Positions 16,904 through 25,275 of a stretch of 64,000 nucleotides of DNA are shown here, piece after piece. The position numbers were made by a program, and so were the translations under genes. The notes beneath the pieces were generated by a model. The model saw only the letters and a program-made list of their open reading frames with translations. It made no database searches and was not told the origin of the DNA. Origin of the DNA: Chitinophagaceae bacterium PMP191F (GTDB lineage Bacteria; Bacteroidota; Bacteroidia; Chitinophagales; Chitinophagaceae); assembly GCA_001302245.1 (NCBI GenBank), contig LGYU01000008.1, forward strand, positions 248,001-312,000, read 5' to 3'. The number at the start of each line of letters is the position of its first letter. Position 1 is the first letter of the stretch.

Positions 16904-18757
16904 TTACTGTAACATAGAGCCTGCTACCAGGTGTCTCCAATCGTAATCAACAGCCGACCGGTTTACCGGCGGCTGTTTTTGTTGGTGCAAAACAGCAGGT
17001 TGTAATATCTGCAGATCTACCAGTGTTTTCTTGGCCTCATAGATACGATCCTGCGTAGCACTATGTTGCAGCCACTGGTGTTGCGGTGCTTCAAAACCCA
17101 CTTTGTCGGTACGCCATGCAATAGAAGCCGGTAAGAGGTCCTGCATACTCAGGCGCAGCAGTCGTTTGGTATAACCTTCATGGATCTTGAATTCAGCAGG
17201 AACAGTAAACAGAAAGCCAGCCAGTTGGTGTGACAAAAAGGGCAGGCGTACTTCTTTGCCATGTGCCATTGAATTGCGGTCTGCATTGCGCAATAGTTCC
17301 GGCAATCCAAAACGGCAGGTATCTGCATACAGTATATCGCTCAGCGATTGTACTACAGGCTTATAAATAGTATGCTTATCAAAGTGTTCTTTAAATGCAG
17401 TGGTAACAAACGGATCGGTAAAAGCCTGTTGCTGTGTTCTTTTTACCAGTCGTTGTGCGGTAAAACCTGGCCAGCTTGCTGCCAAATGATTTCTCCAGCT
17501 CCATTCAAACGGAACCGCATTGTTATTTAATAAAGTGATCTGTTGCTGTACAGCGTGTTTGCCGTGCCTGGTCAGTAATTCCTGCAAACGCCAGTGAATG
17601 TGTTTGGAATAACCACCCAGCAGTTCATCTGCCCCTTGTCCATCCAGTAAAACGGTTACATTGTGCTGTGCCGCCAGTTCAAAAACCTTGTATTGTGCAT
17701 ACACGCTCATAGAGCTGATCGGCTCATCGTGATAATACAGCAGTTTATCAAAGTCGTGCAGAAAACTTTCAGCAGAAGGCGTTACAGTAAAATTCTCTAC
17801 ACCAAAAAATTGGCTTACTGTTTTGATATGTGTTGATTCATCTTTTTCGTACCCGGGGAAAACTGCAGAAAATGTTTTTAACGCATGTGCCGATTGTTGT
17901 ACCTGCTGAATGGCGGCTACTACAGACGAGCTATCCAGTCCGCCGCTTAAAGAAGTGCCTACAGGCACATCGCTGCGCAGCCTTCTTTGTACAGATGTAA
18001 AGAACAGGTTTCGGAACTGTTGTTGTAAAGTGGCTGCATCTGCTTCATAAATATATGCAGTATCAATATCCCAGTATCTTTTTATGGTAAACCGGTATTG
18101 CTGATGAGAGAAAGATAATTGCAGGTAATGTGCGGCAGGAAGCGCATTTATATCCTGGTAAAAGGTCGCTGCAGGATCTGCCGGTGATGATGTATACCCC
18201 AGTGTAAGATAGTTCATCAATAAAGCATTGTTCACCTTTTTCTCAATACCTGCCGCCCATAATGCTTTGATCTCACTGGCAAAACAGAAGGCATTGCTGC
18301 CGGCGTGGTAATACAATGGTTTTTCTCCAAAACGGTCGCGTGCGGCAAACAGGGTTTGTTCTTTTTCATTCCAGATGCAAAAAGCAAACATGCCATCAAA
18401 ATATTGAAGACAATCTGTTTTATAACAATCGTAGGCTGCCAGGATCACTTCTGTGTCAGACTGCGATTGAAACTGATAACCTTTTTGCTGTAGCTGGCTG
18501 CGGAGTTCAGTATAGTTATAAATCTCGCCATTGTGTACAATGGTATAACGTTGCAGGTAATGCATCGGCTGACTACCGGCATCACTCAGATCGATAATGG
18601 ACAACCTCCGGTGACTGAATCCTGTACAGGAAGAGGCGTTTATCCAGGTATTGCTGCCATTGGGGCCGCGGTGCGCCAGCGCATCAGACATCTTCTGCAA
18701 ACGGGCTGTGGAGATCTGTGAAGGATCGGGCGCTATGATACCGGCTATGCCACACAT
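16904..18757 (-). CDS. asnB: Asparagine synthase (glutamine-hydrolysing)
   Basis: 617 residues from the ATG at 18757, chosen because it places Cys directly after Met (MCGIAGI), the N-terminal nucleophile of class II glutamine amidotransferases; an upstream in-frame start would block it. Glutaminase motifs include AHRGPNG, HRRLSIIDLS, HNGEIYNY and RDRFGEKPLYY. The synthetase domain carries the ATP-pyrophosphatase loop SGGLDSS at 271-277 and LLDGQGADELLGGY. The enzyme converts aspartate to asparagine using glutamine and ATP. Some members of this family instead modify sugars or peptides; nothing in the neighbourhood suggests that here. It lies downstream of the two DUF2911 genes on the same strand, 64 bp away. 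Confidence 0.88.
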   Translation of the reverse strand: MCGIAGIIAPDPSQISTARLQKMSDALAHRGPNGSNTWINASSCTGFSHRRLSIIDLSDAGSQPMHYLQRYTIVHNGEIYNYTELRSQLQQKGYQFQSQSDTEVILAAYDCYKTDCLQYFDGMFAFCIWNEKEQTLFAARDRFGEKPLYYHAGSNAFCFASEIKALWAAGIEKKVNNALLMNYLTLGYTSSPADPAATFYQDINALPAAHYLQLSFSHQQYRFTIKRYWDIDTAYIYEADAATLQQQFRNLFFTSVQRRLRSDVPVGTSLSGGLDSSSVVAAIQQVQQSAHALKTFSAVFPGYEKDESTHIKTVSQFFGVENFTVTPSAESFLHDFDKLLYYHDEPISSMSVYAQYKVFELAAQHNVTVLLDGQGADELLGGYSKHIHWRLQELLTRHGKHAVQQQITLLNNNAVPFEWSWRNHLAASWPGFTAQRLVKRTQQQAFTDPFVTTAFKEHFDKHTIYKPVVQSLSDILYADTCRFGLPELLRNADRNSMAHGKEVRLPFLSHQLAGFLFTVPAEFKIHEGYTKRLLRLSMQDLLPASIAWRTDKVGFEAPQHQWLQHSATQDRIYEAKKTLVDLQILQPAVLHQQKQPPVNRSAVDYDWRHLVAGSMLQ

Positions 18758-18821
18758 AAGCAACAAGTTAAACTGTTTCGGGCTATCCCGGAAGTTTTCA
18801 TAACCGGTTTCCGGTAGAAGA

Positions 18822-19463
18822 TCAGTAGTTGATCGGCAACATGGCCCGTACGCTGTCCCATCTTATTACCAGTTGCATACCTTTTTCTGCTTTCTGAAAA
18901 TCCATGGTAAAAACTTCAAAGGGATATTTTGTTTTATCAATGGGAACGGTGAACCGGTCAACATCTTTGGTGGAATCAATTTTCAATCCCCAGGTATACA
19001 GGTCGTTGTTCAGCACTATTGTCCATTCATCTTCATACGGAATACAATACAGCACATAGCGGCCTTTGGGCACTTTGTGATTCTGGATATTCACGTCTTT
19101 AAAAAATTCAATCTCTGTGGCTTCATTGGCTCCCAGACGCCAGGGTGTACCATATTTTAACACGTCGCCAAAAATAGTGCGGCCGTTTTTCTGTGGCCTG
19201 CTGTAGACCACACGGGCTACCAGGTCTTCGGCGGTAGCATTCCTGGACATTTTCAGCTTGGGGTAATCCAGCGGATAGTAGGCCATATCCATAGGAGACT
19301 GATCCAGCCCCGCAGCAGCATATTTATCGGGTGTTTGGGTGGCAGTGGTGGTAGTCGTGGGCGAAATGATCACCTGGTTACCGGGCTTGGGCTTTTTATC
19401 GTGGCAGGCAAATAAAAATATTCCGCAGAATAAAAAAACCTGGTACCGTTGAATGCTGATCAT
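18822..19463 (-). CDS. DUF2911 lipoprotein
   Basis: 213 residues. The N-terminus has a hydrophobic stretch and a lipobox-like LFAC (Cys19), so it is probably a lipoprotein. A low-complexity Thr-rich linker (ISPTTTTTATQTP) precedes the DUF2911 domain, recognisable by DQSPMDMAYYPLDYP, ARVVYSRPQKNGRTIFGD, WRLGANEATEIEF and PKGRYVLYCIP. The biochemical role of DUF2911 is unknown. It lies downstream of a close paralog at 19543-20127 on the same strand, with 79 bp between them, and upstream of asnB. Confidence 0.85.
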   Translation of the reverse strand: MISIQRYQVFLFCGIFLFACHDKKPKPGNQVIISPTTTTTATQTPDKYAAAGLDQSPMDMAYYPLDYPKLKMSRNATAEDLVARVVYSRPQKNGRTIFGDVLKYGTPWRLGANEATEIEFFKDVNIQNHKVPKGRYVLYCIPYEDEWTIVLNNDLYTWGLKIDSTKDVDRFTVPIDKTKYPFEVFTMDFQKAEKGMQLVIRWDSVRAMLPINY

Positions 19464-19542
19464 ATTTGCTGCAATGTAAAAGTGATATAAAATAAACCGG
19501 AGTGCTCCGGTGCAAAGCCATGTGGCAAAATACTATGCAGGG

Positions 19543-20127
19543 TTATTTTCCTGCTACATATTCATTGTTGAATGTTAAAGGCAAAACTGCTTTCACATCA
19601 TCCCAGCTCATGATAAGATTGGCGCCGCTGCTGGCTTTTTCAAAAACCATGCAAAAGGCCTCTGTTCTTTCCGCAATCTTTTCCGGCTTTACATCTATGC
19701 GTAATACATCTTTTGCAGAATCGTACTGAAAGGCGCCCCATGTATCCAATTCTTTGTTTAGAATAATAGTCCATTTATCAGGAGAAACGATAGCATACAT
19801 GGAATAGTGCCCCTTCTTTACTTTACTACCACCAATCTTCACATCTTTATACAGTTCTATTTCTGTAGCTTCATTGGCTCCCAAACGCCATACTTTGCCA
19901 TACTCTACCAGCTCGCCAAACACACTTCGTCCGTTCTTCTGTGGTCTGCTGTAAATAACCCTTGCCACCAGTGGCTCTGTTGCTTTATTCTGAATTTTTA
20001 AAACCGGGTAGTTAACCGGGTAATAGCTCATGTCCATCGGCGACTTGTCAAGGGCAGGAAACCGGGTTTGAGCATAAGATCCTGTACACAAAAACATACC
20101 TAATGCAATGATCCACAGCTTCTTCAT
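19543..20127 (-). CDS. DUF2911 secreted protein
   Basis: 194 residues with a cleavable signal peptide (MKKLWIIALGMFLCTGSYAQ) and no lipobox, unlike its neighbour. The DUF2911 core is the same: DKSPMDMSYYPVNYP, ARVIYSRPQKNGRSVFGE, WRLGANEATEIELY, VKKGHYSMYAI. The two genes are a tandem duplication, one product likely soluble in the periplasm and the other lipid-anchored. No catalytic residues can be assigned. Confidence 0.85.
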   Translation of the reverse strand: MKKLWIIALGMFLCTGSYAQTRFPALDKSPMDMSYYPVNYPVLKIQNKATEPLVARVIYSRPQKNGRSVFGELVEYGKVWRLGANEATEIELYKDVKIGGSKVKKGHYSMYAIVSPDKWTIILNKELDTWGAFQYDSAKDVLRIDVKPEKIAERTEAFCMVFEKASSGANLIMSWDDVKAVLPLTFNNEYVAGK

Positions 20128-20250
20128 ACAGCTTATTGTTTGAGGCGCAAAAATAACTGATTTACATTGTAAAATATCGTGATTTCGATGTAAGCGGCTT
20201 TTCTTTCTGACTACCGGAACAGCCTGTTGACGTAAACTGCACTCGCCGGG

Positions 20251-20850
20251 TTAATGCTTTTGTTCCAGCATCGTTTGCAGCCTGTTCCAGGCAAATTCCT
20301 TAATGGCCGGAAAGAAGTCATTATAGTGTTGCTGTAAGGTGAAATAATGCTGTTCAAACAATTTGTACGCGGTATTACTTTCGGTAATATAGGCCGAACG
20401 GTGCATCACGCCTTCAAAGCTTCTTTCTATACCGGAATGCTCACGATAATGATACAGCCAGTTATACTGTTTCATATAGGGAAAGAGTGCATTGAATTTA
20501 TCAGGGAACACAGTCGTGAAATTATCCAGCGATGCATACGTTTGTTCAGCAAACTGTGCCAGTGAGGTATCAGTAAATACTGCAGGATCATTGGCCAGGA
20601 AGTGATCATATACCACATCAATAAAAGCACCGCTGTACAGCCTGTAGGCAGATTGAAAGAACTGGCGTGCTGCTTTGGTTGCTGGATGTTCGTCGGTAAA
20701 CGTATCAATATAGCGATGCAGGGTAATGCCGGTTTGTACATCGGCAGGATAGTCAAACTGTTTTTTGCCCTTTACATAATCGCTGATCATGTTGCCGGCT
20801 AAAACAGGCGGCTGCGAAAAAGATAAATATGCATGTCCCAGGTAGTTCAC
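20251..20850 (-). CDS. ACP phosphodiesterase-like protein (GTG start)
   Basis: 199 residues from a GTG at 20850. This start is chosen because relatives begin MNYLGHAYLSF, and here the reading is (V/M)NYLGHAYLSFSQPPVLAGNMISDYVKGK. The in-frame extension to 21015 has no resemblance to the family. Other family signatures are TGITLHRYIDTFTDEHP and AFIDVVYDHFLAND, with the His/Asp pattern expected of AcpH-type enzymes, which can remove 4'-phosphopantetheine from acyl carrier protein. Many Bacteroidota carry this homolog without proof of that activity. A rare start codon may mean modest expression. Confidence 0.7.
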   Translation of the reverse strand: MNYLGHAYLSFSQPPVLAGNMISDYVKGKKQFDYPADVQTGITLHRYIDTFTDEHPATKAARQFFQSAYRLYSGAFIDVVYDHFLANDPAVFTDTSLAQFAEQTYASLDNFTTVFPDKFNALFPYMKQYNWLYHYREHSGIERSFEGVMHRSAYITESNTAYKLFEQHYFTLQQHYNDFFPAIKEFAWNRLQTMLEQKH

Positions 20851-21213
20851 TATATAATGAAAGTGTTGATTAGAGTTGTAACTACAAATTAATGGAAAAT
20901 CTGATGCTGCGGATGGGGTAAAGCGGCAACGAACTGTGAATGTTTTTATGATGTGGTAGAGATTGTTTTTTATAACAGCATTATCAGAATAATATACGGA
21001 ATATTTTCTACCCAAACGCCTTAGTGCCTTTATAAGTGGCCCGCCACAGACCCTATTTAACGTTCACTTAACCCATATTTCACAAATAATTATAAAATCA
21101 GATGCAACCATTGTCTGTAAAGGGTTTGAGCAAGATTGTTAAATGTATTACAGCAACATTTTACAGTGTTCATTAACGTAGGTTAACATGATCCACCATT
21201 AATCACTATTTGC

Positions 21214-21244
21214 TTGTCATGAGCTGTAACCTGTTATACTTTTG
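21214..21244 (+). promoter_or_regulatory. Bacteroidota-type promoter for PepSY-like gene 2
   Basis: TTG at 21214-21216, 20 intervening bases, then TACTTTTG (21237-21244): a perfect match in motif and spacing. Transcription would start near 21251, about 20 bases before the ATG at 21272. The rest of the gap from 20851 is AT-rich without other recognisable features. Confidence 0.7.
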
Positions 21245-21271
21245 ATCCGTCTTAGCCAGTAAAGTATAGCC

Positions 21272-21730
21272 ATGAAAAAGTTTTTTATTTCGCTGGTATT
21301 ATTGGTTACCGTATGTATCACTACAACCAATGCAGAAGACATTGAAAATATTTCCCCGGCAATCAAAGCAACCATACAAAAAGAGTTTGCCGGGGCGCGG
21401 TTACTGGACTGGAAAGAAATAGGAAGAAGCAATGTATACCGGTTGCGCTTTATTTATGACAACACGGTACTGAGCGCTTTCTTTAACAAAGAGGGCACAT
21501 TACTGGCCACCGGCAGGTTCATTACAAAAGCGGCTTTACCGCTTGCCATCCGGAAAGTTGTTACAGATAAATACAGCAGGTTCAGTATTAACGAAATAGC
21601 CGAATATGCTGAAATGGACCAGACCACCTATGTCGTTGAAATGGAAAATGAAAGGATAAGACAGGCAGTACGTATTTACATTAACGGAGACTGTTCAATA
21701 ATAAAGAAAGAAAAAAAATTTTTGAAATAG
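21272..21730 (+). CDS. Small periplasmic PepSY-like protein, copy 2
   Basis: 152 residues with a signal peptide (MKKFFISLVLLVTVCITTTNA). The body follows the same plan as the proteins at 16415 and 21806: a helix (ISPAIKATIQKEFAGA), the conserved DWKEIG, and strands (YRLRFIYDNTVLSAFF; TYVVEMENERIRQAVRIYI), ending in a very basic tail. It is the most diverged of the three. It sits 75 bp upstream of copy 3 and the two probably share a transcript that ends at the hairpin near 22301. Confidence 0.72.
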   Translation: MKKFFISLVLLVTVCITTTNAEDIENISPAIKATIQKEFAGARLLDWKEIGRSNVYRLRFIYDNTVLSAFFNKEGTLLATGRFITKAALPLAIRKVVTDKYSRFSINEIAEYAEMDQTTYVVEMENERIRQAVRIYINGDCSIIKKEKKFLK

Positions 21731-21805
21731 TGTAACATTTTAGAATAACTGACGTCTGATAGAGTATAGAAAAACAATAAAACATAACCACAAAATATTT
21801 AAAAA

Positions 21806-22264
21806 ATGAAAAAGCAAATCTTAACCTGGGCCTTACTCTTAACTGTATGTATCAGTAGTGCCTTTGCAAATGCAATCACACCCGAAGGTGTAACCGAACA
21901 AGTAATGAACGCTTTCAGAAAAGACTTTTCTGCAGCACAGGATGTTAAATGGGAAACTGGTAAAGAATATACAAAAGCAACCTTTGTAATGAATGAGCAG
22001 GTGCTGTTTGCATATTACTCACAAAAAGGTGAACTGGTAGCTGTAACACGTAACCTGTTGTCTGGTCAGTTGCCTATCAATCTGCTGTCTGATCTGAAAA
22101 AAAATTACAATGGCTACTGGATCTCTGATCTGTTTGAAATGGCCGCCGGCAACGAAACATCTTATTACGTTACCGTGGAAAACTCAGACTACAATGTAGT
22201 ATTGAAATCTTCAGGTACTGCCGGATGGGAAGTGTACAAAAAAGATAAAAAGAACGCATTATAA
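21806..22264 (+). CDS. Small periplasmic PepSY-like protein, copy 3
   Basis: 152 residues with a signal peptide (MKKQILTWALLLTVCISSAFA). Body: VMNAFRKDFSAAQDVKWETG, FAYYSQKGELVAVTRNLL, SYYVTVENSDYNVVLKS. It is closer to copy 1 at 16415 (both have the xKWE motif and a TSYYV/TYYV strand) than to its immediate neighbour. Function unknown; such proteins are often very abundant in the periplasm of Bacteroidota. A strong intrinsic terminator follows. Confidence 0.75.
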   Translation: MKKQILTWALLLTVCISSAFANAITPEGVTEQVMNAFRKDFSAAQDVKWETGKEYTKATFVMNEQVLFAYYSQKGELVAVTRNLLSGQLPINLLSDLKKNYNGYWISDLFEMAAGNETSYYVTVENSDYNVVLKSSGTAGWEVYKKDKKNAL

Positions 22265-22300
22265 ACGCTGTTTTCTCTAGTTGGTTTTAGTTGGAAGAAT

Positions 22301-22334
22301 AAGTCCCTGGTTTCCCGGGGACTTTTCTATTTTA
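22301..22334 (+). terminator. Intrinsic terminator after the PepSY-like pair
   Basis: AAGTCCCTGG, TTTC loop, CCGGGGACTT forms a 10-bp stem with one T-G wobble, followed by TTCTATTTT. It lies 37 bases after the stop codon at 22264. Confidence 0.8.
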
Positions 22335-22485
22335 TAACTGTCTGCAAGTAGCATGGTTTAAAGCAGTACATCATTGTTAACACGGTCAGTTATAGGAAAT
22401 TATAACCGGTACATTATCCTTTCGCACTTCCTGCTGTGCATTGCGCTTACTTTGTTACCTTTGCCGCCATAAAAAATCTTCGGAT

Positions 22486-23460
22486 ATGAGCAAAGGACCC
22501 ATCTCTCAGTTTATTCAGCATCACTACAGGCATTTCAACGCTGCTGCGTTGGTAGATGCTGCCAAAGGTTATGAAACACATTTGCTGGAAGGCGGAAAAA
22601 TGATGGTAACGCTGGCCGGTGCTATGAGTACTGCCGAGCTGGGCGTATCACTGGCAGAAATGATCCGCCAGGGTAAAATTGATATCATCAGTTGTACAGG
22701 CGCTAACCTGGAGGAAGATGTAATGAACCTGGTAGCGCATTCTCATTATAAAAGAATTCCCAATTACCGTGATCTGACTCCGCAGGATGAGTGGGATCTG
22801 CTGGAAAATCACTACAACCGTGTTACCGATACCTGTATTCCGGAAGAAGAAGCCTTCCGCCGTTTACAGAAACACCTCGTAAAACAATGGAAAGATGCAG
22901 AAGCAAAAGGCGAGCGCCATTTTCCGCATGAGTTCCTGTACAAAGTAGTACTGAGTGGTGAACTGAAACAGTATTATGAAATTGATCCTAAAGACAGTTG
23001 GATCATTGCTGCTGCTGAAAAAAATATCCCGATTGTAGTGCCCGGATGGGAAGACAGCACTACCGGTAACATTTTTGCCAGCTATGTTGTAAAAGGTGAA
23101 CTGAAAGCCTCTACAGTGAAAAGCGGTATTGAATATATGGTATGGCTTACAGAATGGTACCGCAACAATTCCGCAGGCAAAGGCGTAGGCTTTTTCCAGA
23201 TCGGTGGTGGTATTGCAGGCGATTTCCCTATTTGCGTAGTACCCATGATGTACCAGGACCTGGAATGGCATGATGTTCCTTTCTGGAGTTACTTCTGCCA
23301 GATTTCTGACTCTACTACTTCATACGGCTCTTATTCCGGTGCTGTACCCAATGAAAAGATCACCTGGGGCAAATTGGATGTAAATACGCCCAAGTTTATT
23401 GTAGAAAGCGATGCTACCATTGTAGCTCCGCTGATCTTCGCATACATCCTGGGATGGTAA
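22486..23460 (+). CDS. Deoxyhypusine synthase-family protein
   Basis: 324 residues from the ATG at 22486 (MSKGPISQFI), which sits 22 bases after a -7-like TACCTTTG (22456-22463); an upstream in-frame start would overlap that promoter. The fold is that of deoxyhypusine synthase: TLAGAMSTAELG, SCTGANLEEDVMN, GGGIAGDFPI and SGAVPNEKITWGK, in which Lys296 aligns with the catalytic lysine that carries the aminobutyl group from spermidine. Bacteria have no eIF5A, so the acceptor is not hypusine; in some bacteria homologs make homospermidine or act on putrescine or agmatine derivatives. The exact reaction here is unknown. Terminator at 23483. Confidence 0.85.
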   Translation: MSKGPISQFIQHHYRHFNAAALVDAAKGYETHLLEGGKMMVTLAGAMSTAELGVSLAEMIRQGKIDIISCTGANLEEDVMNLVAHSHYKRIPNYRDLTPQDEWDLLENHYNRVTDTCIPEEEAFRRLQKHLVKQWKDAEAKGERHFPHEFLYKVVLSGELKQYYEIDPKDSWIIAAAEKNIPIVVPGWEDSTTGNIFASYVVKGELKASTVKSGIEYMVWLTEWYRNNSAGKGVGFFQIGGGIAGDFPICVVPMMYQDLEWHDVPFWSYFCQISDSTTSYGSYSGAVPNEKITWGKLDVNTPKFIVESDATIVAPLIFAYILGW

Positions 23461-23482
23461 ATTCCAGCGTTAAGTAATAAAC

Positions 23483-23519
23483 AAAAGGTGCAGCTTTGAA
23501 TGAGGCCGCACCTTTTTTA
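23483..23519. terminator. Bidirectional terminator between convergent genes
   Basis: AAAAGGTGC (23483-23491) pairs with GCACCTTTT (23508-23516), followed by more T on the plus strand; the A-tract at the left gives a T-tract on the minus strand. It can serve both the DHS-like gene and rpiB. Confidence 0.75.
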
Positions 23520-23551
23520 TGGAGATTAAATTTTGCTATAAGTAACAGGTA

Positions 23552-24007
23552 TCAGTTGCATGCGATCTTGTTCACCCTTGTCTGATGACGGCCACCTTCA
23601 AAAGGTGTTTCAATAAAGATCTCCAGCATTTGTTTGGCATATTCCAGTGCTACAAAACGGGCAGGTATACAGATCACATTGGCATTATTGTGCTGACGGA
23701 TCAGTTTTGCTACTTCCAGTTCAAATGCAAGACCAGCGCGGATGTCCTGGTGTTTATTGGCAGTAATGCAAACGCCGTTGGCACTACCGCAAAGCAAAAT
23801 GCCGAACGCTACTTCACCTTTTTCGGTGGCAATGGCTACAGGATGAGCATAATCAGGATAATCTACAGAAGCGTCGGCGTATGCTCCCATATCAGACACC
23901 TGGTAGCCTTTTTCATTAAGCCATTTTATAAGGGCTGTTTTATATTCAAAACCTGCATGGTCGCTACCGATAGCAATCGGTTTGGAAAGATCGAATGAAG
24001 AAGCCAT
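23552..24007 (-). CDS. rpiB: Ribose 5-phosphate isomerase B
   Basis: 151 residues, typical RpiB length. Motifs: IAIGSDHAGFEYK at the N-terminus, VDYPDYAHPVA, GILLCGSANGVCITANKH holding the active-site Cys and the anion hole, and a C-terminal EGGRHQTRVNKI. The enzyme interconverts ribose 5-phosphate and ribulose 5-phosphate in the pentose phosphate pathway. The CGSANG variant in place of CGTGIG is usual in Bacteroidota. A -7-like TACCTTTG lies on the minus strand at 24043-24050, so the gene may have its own promoter in addition to read-through from tatC. Confidence 0.92.
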   Translation of the reverse strand: MASSFDLSKPIAIGSDHAGFEYKTALIKWLNEKGYQVSDMGAYADASVDYPDYAHPVAIATEKGEVAFGILLCGSANGVCITANKHQDIRAGLAFELEVAKLIRQHNNANVICIPARFVALEYAKQMLEIFIETPFEGGRHQTRVNKIACN

Positions 24008-24016
24008 ATTGTTGTA

Positions 24017-24253
24017 TTAGTATGTGCAAAACAATGGAGGCACAAAGGTAAATGGAAAAAGTACGAAATTCGAAGCGCATTCCCTGGCATCCAGCTTCTT
24101 TACAATACTCCATCCAGCCATGGTATAATACAGTTCGGTATCCCCTGCTTTGCAGAGTAATTTGTCTGAAAAAAGTTCTATTCCGCGTAAAATACTACAA
24201 GGTATCTCCGGATTGAAAAACAGAGCACCTGGTATTGATAAGTTATTCAGCAC
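24017..24253 (-). CDS. Doubtful small ORF between tatC and rpiB
   Basis: 78 codons starting with GTG eight bases after the tatC stop. The translation contains plausible protein-like stretches (ELFSDKLLCKAGDTELYYTMAGW) but matches no family I know, has no signal peptide, and its 3' third overlaps a candidate rpiB promoter. It may be a real small gene, a decayed remnant, or chance. I list it because it fills the only sizeable space in this operon. Confidence 0.22.
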   Translation of the reverse strand: MLNNLSIPGALFFNPEIPCSILRGIELFSDKLLCKAGDTELYYTMAGWSIVKKLDARECASNFVLFPFTFVPPLFCTY

Positions 24254-24261
24254 TCACTATC

Positions 24262-25116
24262 TTATTCCCAATCATCTTTCATCCGTTGCTGTTCTTTTTT
24301 GAATACACGGCCGGAAACAACAATACTAAATTCATACAACATGGCCAGAGGCAGAAATACGATCATCTGGCTCATCCAGTCTGGTGAAGGGGTAATAACT
24401 GCTGCTACTACCAGTATAAACACATAGGCATACTTGCGGTAGTTTTTCAGAAAAGCGGGTGTAATTAACCCAATACGGGTAAGTACAAAAGAGATCACCG
24501 GCAACTGAAAAGCAATAGCCGAACCGATGATGATATCCATCAGGTTCTCCAGGTAATCAGAAAGCGTAGGTTTCGCTTCTATCAGGTGTTTGGTGCCGAT
24601 GGTATAATTAGAAAGAAAGCTGAAAGTAAATGGAGCCAGCAGGAAGTAGCCAAAAGCCACACCCATAAAAAAGAAAAGAGATACCCAGACAATGGCGCCA
24701 CGGGTGCTTTTCAGTTCTTTAGGGCTCAGCGCTGGTTTGATAAAACGCCAGATTTCCCAGAAAACATAGGGGAAGGCAATGATAAAACCGCCCACAAAGG
24801 CAAAAGTGATACTAGCCATGAACTGTGAACCAAATGCAGTGGTCTGCAGGTTGGCCTGTGCCGGTGGCAAACAGAGCGTATCGCCTACATGCAGCCAGTG
24901 ACTCAGTTTACAAAGTGCGGTATAGGTAACAAAATTTCCTTCCAGCGGGGCGAGTACAATGTTGTCGTACAACCAGTCGATGTATATGAACGCAATTACG
25001 GCACAAACAATGATGGCCAGCAGTGAGCGCACAATATGCCAGCGCAATTGTTCCAGATGATCCACAAAGGTCATCTCCGAATCGTTACTCCTTTTGCTGA
25101 AGAAAGATAATGCCAT
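24262..25116 (-). CDS. tatC: Twin-arginine translocase subunit TatC
   Basis: 284 residues. The N-terminus MTFVDHLEQLRWHIVRS is the conserved TatC entry motif (the LEELR-like part that binds signal peptides). It is followed by multiple membrane spans, a large periplasmic loop after span 1 (longer than in E. coli, as is usual in Bacteroidota), FVGGFIIAFPYVFWEIWRFI, and the late VVAAVITPSPDWMSQ. TatC is the receptor for folded Tat substrates in the inner membrane. No tatA/B lies next to it in this window. Confidence 0.93.
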   Translation of the reverse strand: MALSFFSKRSNDSEMTFVDHLEQLRWHIVRSLLAIIVCAVIAFIYIDWLYDNIVLAPLEGNFVTYTALCKLSHWLHVGDTLCLPPAQANLQTTAFGSQFMASITFAFVGGFIIAFPYVFWEIWRFIKPALSPKELKSTRGAIVWVSLFFFMGVAFGYFLLAPFTFSFLSNYTIGTKHLIEAKPTLSDYLENLMDIIIGSAIAFQLPVISFVLTRIGLITPAFLKNYRKYAYVFILVVAAVITPSPDWMSQMIVFLPLAMLYEFSIVVSGRVFKKEQQRMKDDWE

Positions 25117-25275
25117 TGAAATATCGTTAGTCTATTGTTTCGCGGGGCAAATGTACGGGTATTCGGGCAGGCTTTCATCAGGTAAAAGTCACAGCAATAG
25201 CTGTTTTATACCATGCAGTCAGGCTACAGAGGAATAACCGTTTTTGTAAACAGATTGTTAAGAGGAAAAACAGGG

